A stretch of 64,000 nt of DNA from Heterostelium album PN500 (taxonomy: Eukaryota; Evosea; Eumycetozoa; Acytosteliales; Acytosteliaceae): positions 1,432,435-1,496,434 of the forward strand of contig NW_008805072.1 in NCBI RefSeq assembly GCF_000004825.1. Direction: 5' to 3'. Under the pieces are notes generated by a model. The model was not told where the DNA came from, did not search any database, and saw only the letters and a list, made by a program, of their open reading frames with translations. Of this stretch, positions 60,106 through 64,000 are shown piece by piece. How positions within the stretch are numbered: position 1 is the stretch's first letter; every line of letters starts with the position of its first letter. The translations under genes and the position numbers were made by a program.

Positions 60106-60900
60106 TTTTATATTCTTTTATTTATATGTAGTATATAGAAAATATATATAACTATAGGTTTTTATTAATATTTATTTGTGTTTGTGTTTTGTGTTTTGTT
60201 TTGTTTTTTTTTTTTTGCTGCTACTCTACTCTTCCGAAAATCCGTTCCTTTTTGTTGCTTGCCTTGCTTATTCTTTTTTGTTTTTTAAAAAAAATAAAGC
60301 AGAGTAGTAGTTTTGTAGGGAGGATATTTGAAGTGTTTTGTTTGTTTGGTTGATTTAGGTTTGTTTGATTATGTCAATCTAAAAAAACTAAAAAGTTATC
60401 TATGTGTGTTTGGTTGTGTATGTGAAGTGAAAAAAAAAACATCGAAATATATATTTTGCAAAAAAAAATTAAAATTTCAAAAATTAAATTAAAAAAAATT
60501 ATTTTTAATTATTTTCATTCAGTTGCTCTCTGCCCCTTTTCAATTCAATTCTCAATTTTTTTTAAATAATTGTTTTCTTTAACTTCATCGCGAAATTTTT
60601 TTTTTAATTTTAATGAAAAATATCGTTAATAATTTTTTTTGAAAATCAACCTAATATTTGTTTGAAATGATACTATTAAAATGAATCTCTATCTTTTTAA
60701 GATTCGTCATTTATTTATAAAAAAAAAAAAATTTAGAATATCTTTTTTTTTTATAGTTATTATTTTTTTTTTTAAAGATAAAATTACAATTTTTTTTTTA
60801 TTTTTTTTTATTAGTTTGTATTATTATGTTTTTTTAATTGAATTTGTTTTGATTATTATATTATATTGTTTTATTACTTTTTTAGTTATTTTTTTTTTTT
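60106..60900. other. Spacer, very T-rich
   Basis: This lies between two minus-strand genes and is dominated by T runs on the plus strand (A runs on the coding strand). It should hold the promoter of the UBA-domain gene. No gene is seen. Confidence 0.5.
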
Positions 60901-63176
60901 TTACTCTTCTGATTCTGAACTTGAATCTTCGGATGCCTCAATCTCTTCGATTTCTATTGGAACCTCGGAGAATAGTTGAATTCTAAATGAACGATTGACA
61001 CCTTTTTCAAAGGTCGATGGAATGACGGTGAGTTCGTTTGGTTGGTCTGGCTTGATGGTGACACGACAGGCAATGTCGTTTCTCTTCTCCCAGTTGTTGG
61101 TCTTGGTGAAGAGATCTTCGTTTTGGAAGGTGGAAGCTTGCACTGGTTTCTCGTGTGACTCACGTGTGATCACAATGAAACCGATACCCTCGTCGTTCAA
61201 AGTGGAGTCTTGAATCAACTGGACGACGAACGACACCTCCTCGGTTCTGTCCTTTGGCAGCTTCAAACGGAACTGTGGATTGTTAAAGAAAGATGCTCCG
61301 TTGTTTGGACTACCACCGGCACTCTTTCCGACCCAGGTTCCCTTGATCAACTCGGTCTCCTTCCAGGTGTGAGTGATGGTTGTGAAGGTTGCCTCTTGGT
61401 CGTCGGTGTACATTGTGATGTGGTAGGCACCCTCGAGTGCTTGGTCGTAGGTCGATGGGATGACGATGTAGTCACCCTTCTCCAAGGTCATGGTGCATCC
61501 GTTGTGACACGATGGTTTGAATGCCTCGGTCTTGCCGACTTGGTCGCGGAACTCGACGAGACGCTTACCGATGTCGGCGGTCTGCTTGAGCACATAGAAT
61601 CCAATCGATTTCTCGTTGTCGTCCTGTGAGAGAAGCACGCATGCTCTTGCCTTCTTGGTGAGGTGGATGGCGTATTGTGGGTTCTTGGTCCAGTGGAGTA
61701 CGTTGATGTCTCCTCCACCATTGATTTGCGATGTCCAGAGACCTTCGATAGTGACTTCCTTCCACTGACACGATTCATCCTTTGGCAATGGATACAACTC
61801 TATATTGGCAATCTGTGGAGAGTCGACATTCAACTTGTAGGATCCAGCGAATCCGAATGTCTCTGCATAAGGAACGATACAATATTGTCCAACTTCCAAT
61901 TCAATTTGACAATCGACTGCAGTTGCTGCAATTGGACAAATGAAATTGTCTACCTTCTTAATATCATTGACTGTATCTAAAATAACTTTCTTACTTCCAC
62001 CATAGAATGCTATTATTATTGTTGTTAGTTAGTTAATTATTCAATGGTCTTTCTTTCTTTTTTTTTTTTTTTTTTAGTTGTTAATAACTTACGGTCATAG
62101 TTGATAACAAAGAAACTAACACGTTGGTCAGTTCCTTCTGGTTGACGAAGTTTGAGAGTGAGTGGAGTGTTTTCATTTTTGACGGTGAGTAGATATTGAA
62201 CACATTTGATCCAGTGTGGATTGCTAGTGAGACTACCGACACTGTTTTCGGTGGTCCATTGACCGTCCAAAATGATACCTTTGAGTACTTCCTTGGGTGG
62301 CTCGTTCTTGGTGAATTTGATTTCCAAGCAGATTTCGGGTGGATCCTTTGGCTTCTTGGCCGAGACACTGGCGGAACGAGTACGTTGCTTTGGTGAATCT
62401 TCATTTGGCTCACCTTCAGAGGTGGTGTCTTTCTCTTGAGCGTTTTCATCTGGAGTTCCAGCTGGTGCCGATGGATCTGGTGATGTTGCAGTACGTGGAC
62501 GTCTGGTCTTCTTTGAGGTTGTCAATGGATACCACTTGGCTTCGCCACCGGTGGCACCGAGCAACTCTGAAATTGGCAATACAATTCTACCGGTAATCTT
62601 GTCTTTAAAGAAAAGATTCTTCTTCCATGCTTCGATTTCTACCTCTGAGTTTGGTGATGATACACGGCTAGATTAATTGATTTATTATTAATTAAAAAAA
62701 AAAAAAAGTTAATAATTTATTTTTATTTTTTTGTAAAATGAGTTTTGTGTGTTGGGCTGCAATTTGTGTGGGAGTGTGTGGTTGTCATGATCTAATCAGA
62801 TCATCCTTATTAAATGTAATTTGATTTTTGATATTTTGTGTGATATTTTTTATTTAGTTATAACTTACAATTCAAAAACATCAACAAAAGTGTGATTCGA
62901 AAGTGCTTTACTCTTAATCTCAGTCTTCTTTTGGGCCAATTCACATTTGGCAAAAAGGAAATGTGTTTGACATCCTTTAACTTCTTTAACTATTTAATTT
63001 TGATTATCATTGGGTCAATTCATGAACTATTACATCTATTTAAGTGAAATCCAAATTTACTTACTCTTTACTTCGACTGTTCCAAAAATATTCTTATCTT
63101 TAATATTTACAGCTGGAGCTTCACCGGTAACTGGAGATCCAGTGGTAGTTGTAGTGGTGGTTGTTGTTTCTGACAT
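60901..63176 (-). CDS. Protease-less calpain-like protein: C2-like domain plus three domain-III-like repeats, 638 aa
   Basis: Four exons: 63176..63065, 62989..62869, 62667..62093 and 62009..60901, phases 1, 2 and 1. After a Thr run, residues about 38-130 look like a C2 domain (CQTHFLFAKCELAQKKTEIK, VEIEAWKKNLFFKDKITGRI, then LPISELL). A Ser/Glu/Arg-rich linker with KKTRRPRT follows, a possible nuclear signal. Three calpain-domain-III-like units start near 206 (LDGQWTTENSVGS), 358 (EGLWTSQINGGG) and 491 (KGTWVGKSAGG), each with an NPQ/NPH-type motif after it. The tail is acidic (ASEDSSSESEE). No Cys protease domain is present. A calpain-related protein without protease activity, Cpl, is known in D. 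discoideum, and this may be its counterpart. The same repeat family occurs in the kinase at 36.7 kb. Confidence 0.88.
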
Positions 63177-64000
63177 TATTTATTTATTATTATTATTATT
63201 TGTGTGAAAAGAAAAAATGTGCAAAAAAAATAAACTATAGTTCTATGAAAATTTATACAAATGATTAATAATATTTAACAGATATATCAACAATGAATGA
63301 TTTGATTTGGTTTGGTTTTTTTTTAACCAAATGTGTTGTGTTAAGGAAAATAAATAAATAAATAAATAAAATAAATAAATGATGATGAGCGGTGATGATT
63401 TGAAAAAACAAACAAACTTAAGTTTAACTTAAAGTAGATTGGTGGGGAATGAATGGATATGATTGAAAAGAATGATGAGTTTTAAAAAAAAAAATAAAAA
63501 TAAAAATAAAAAAAGTTTTTCTTGCTTTGCTTGTTGCAATAATTTTAATTTAAATAAAAAAAAAATGAAAAGCAACTGAACATTGGGTATAAAATTATCA
63601 TAAAAAAGTTATGAATTTGAGTGTGGTTTTCATTCAGTTTTTTTTTTCAAATAAAATTTTGTTATTCGATTTTTTAAATGAAAAACCAAAAATTAAAAGA
63701 ATTTTTTTGGCGACTTGCTATAAAATTTTACACCTTACAAAAAGGTGATGATATCAAAAGAAAAAAAAAATGAAAAATAATTTCAACTACTACTAAGTAT
63801 AATCTTGTGACAAACAAAACAAAAAAAAAAAAAAAATCCAAATATATGAAAATGACCCAAAATCAAAACAAATCTGATAATCAGAATTATAGATATATTT
63901 TATTTTAATCAAAACAAGAAGTAAAGTAATCAATTCATTTTTTGTTTTTTACAATATAATAGACAATTAAGCCTTTTTATTTTTTCGGGTAATGTAAGTC
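63177..64000. other. Spacer at the right window edge
   Basis: Upstream flank of the calpain-like gene, very AT-rich with AAATA repeats near 63350 and many A runs. I see no gene up to the edge. Confidence 0.5.

Noticed and set aside
60681-60986. 101-codon plus-strand frame at 60.7 kb
   Set aside because: Phe/Ile/Leu-rich translation of T tracts that overlaps the 3' end of the calpain-like gene on the other strand.

Overview
The window looks like nuclear DNA of a dictyostelid social amoeba. The signs are very AT-rich spacers full of A and T runs, short GT-AG introns, poly-Gln tracts (CAA/CAG), an actin gene whose first intron follows codon 13, an SRF-type MADS factor, a full-length ABCG transporter, and a LINE beside a tRNA gene in the manner of the dictyostelid TRE elements. 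Spacers are less extreme in AT than I would expect of Dictyostelium discoideum, so a different dictyostelid is likely. I cannot name the species.

Layout. 1-6.7 kb: the 5' part of a secreted protein (-), a 505-aa protein of unknown function (-), an aldo-keto reductase (+) and tRNA-Glu (-). 7-12.5 kb: a purple-acid-phosphatase-like enzyme (+), a 63-aa protein (-) and actin (+). 12.8-15.2 kb: a junk island with a gene remnant, tRNA-Gln, and a LINE fragment split by a 1.3-kb insert that carries a decayed gene. 15.8-26.4 kb: a divergent group II chaperonin with Q30 (+), a YIPF6-like Golgi protein (-), an ABCG transporter (+) and Arp2/3 subunit 2 (+). 26.7-40.4 kb: pterin carbinolamine dehydratase, MADS factor, TLC-like membrane protein (all +), hydroxyacid-oxoacid transhydrogenase (-), and an STE20 kinase with four calpain-domain-III-like repeats (+). 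40.7-52.2 kb: a mobile-element island. 52.6-63.2 kb: a 7-TM protein (-), an aprataxin-like FHA-HIT-zinc-finger protein (+), a UBA plus Q/T-rich protein (-), and a protease-less calpain-like protein (-).

The mobile-element island holds two identical tRNA-Lys(CTT) genes. It also holds an apparently full-length LINE (ORF1 plus endonuclease-RT ORF2) with a 14-bp target duplication about 40 bp 3' of one tRNA, several truncated relatives, a 265-bp A-tailed SINE-like insert with its own target duplication, and a 1.5-kb non-coding element with long terminal inverted repeats. The LINE tail carries two poly(A) tracts separated by a short segment with AATAAA, which looks like 3' transduction.

The observation I would follow first is a short GC-rich palindrome (CCGC-A/T-TGCGG type) 24-35 bp downstream of the four tRNA genes: clear at three, degenerate at the fourth.

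Gene models were assembled by eye from reading frames and GT-AG sites. Exon limits are given in each entry, and single-base errors at splice sites are possible.
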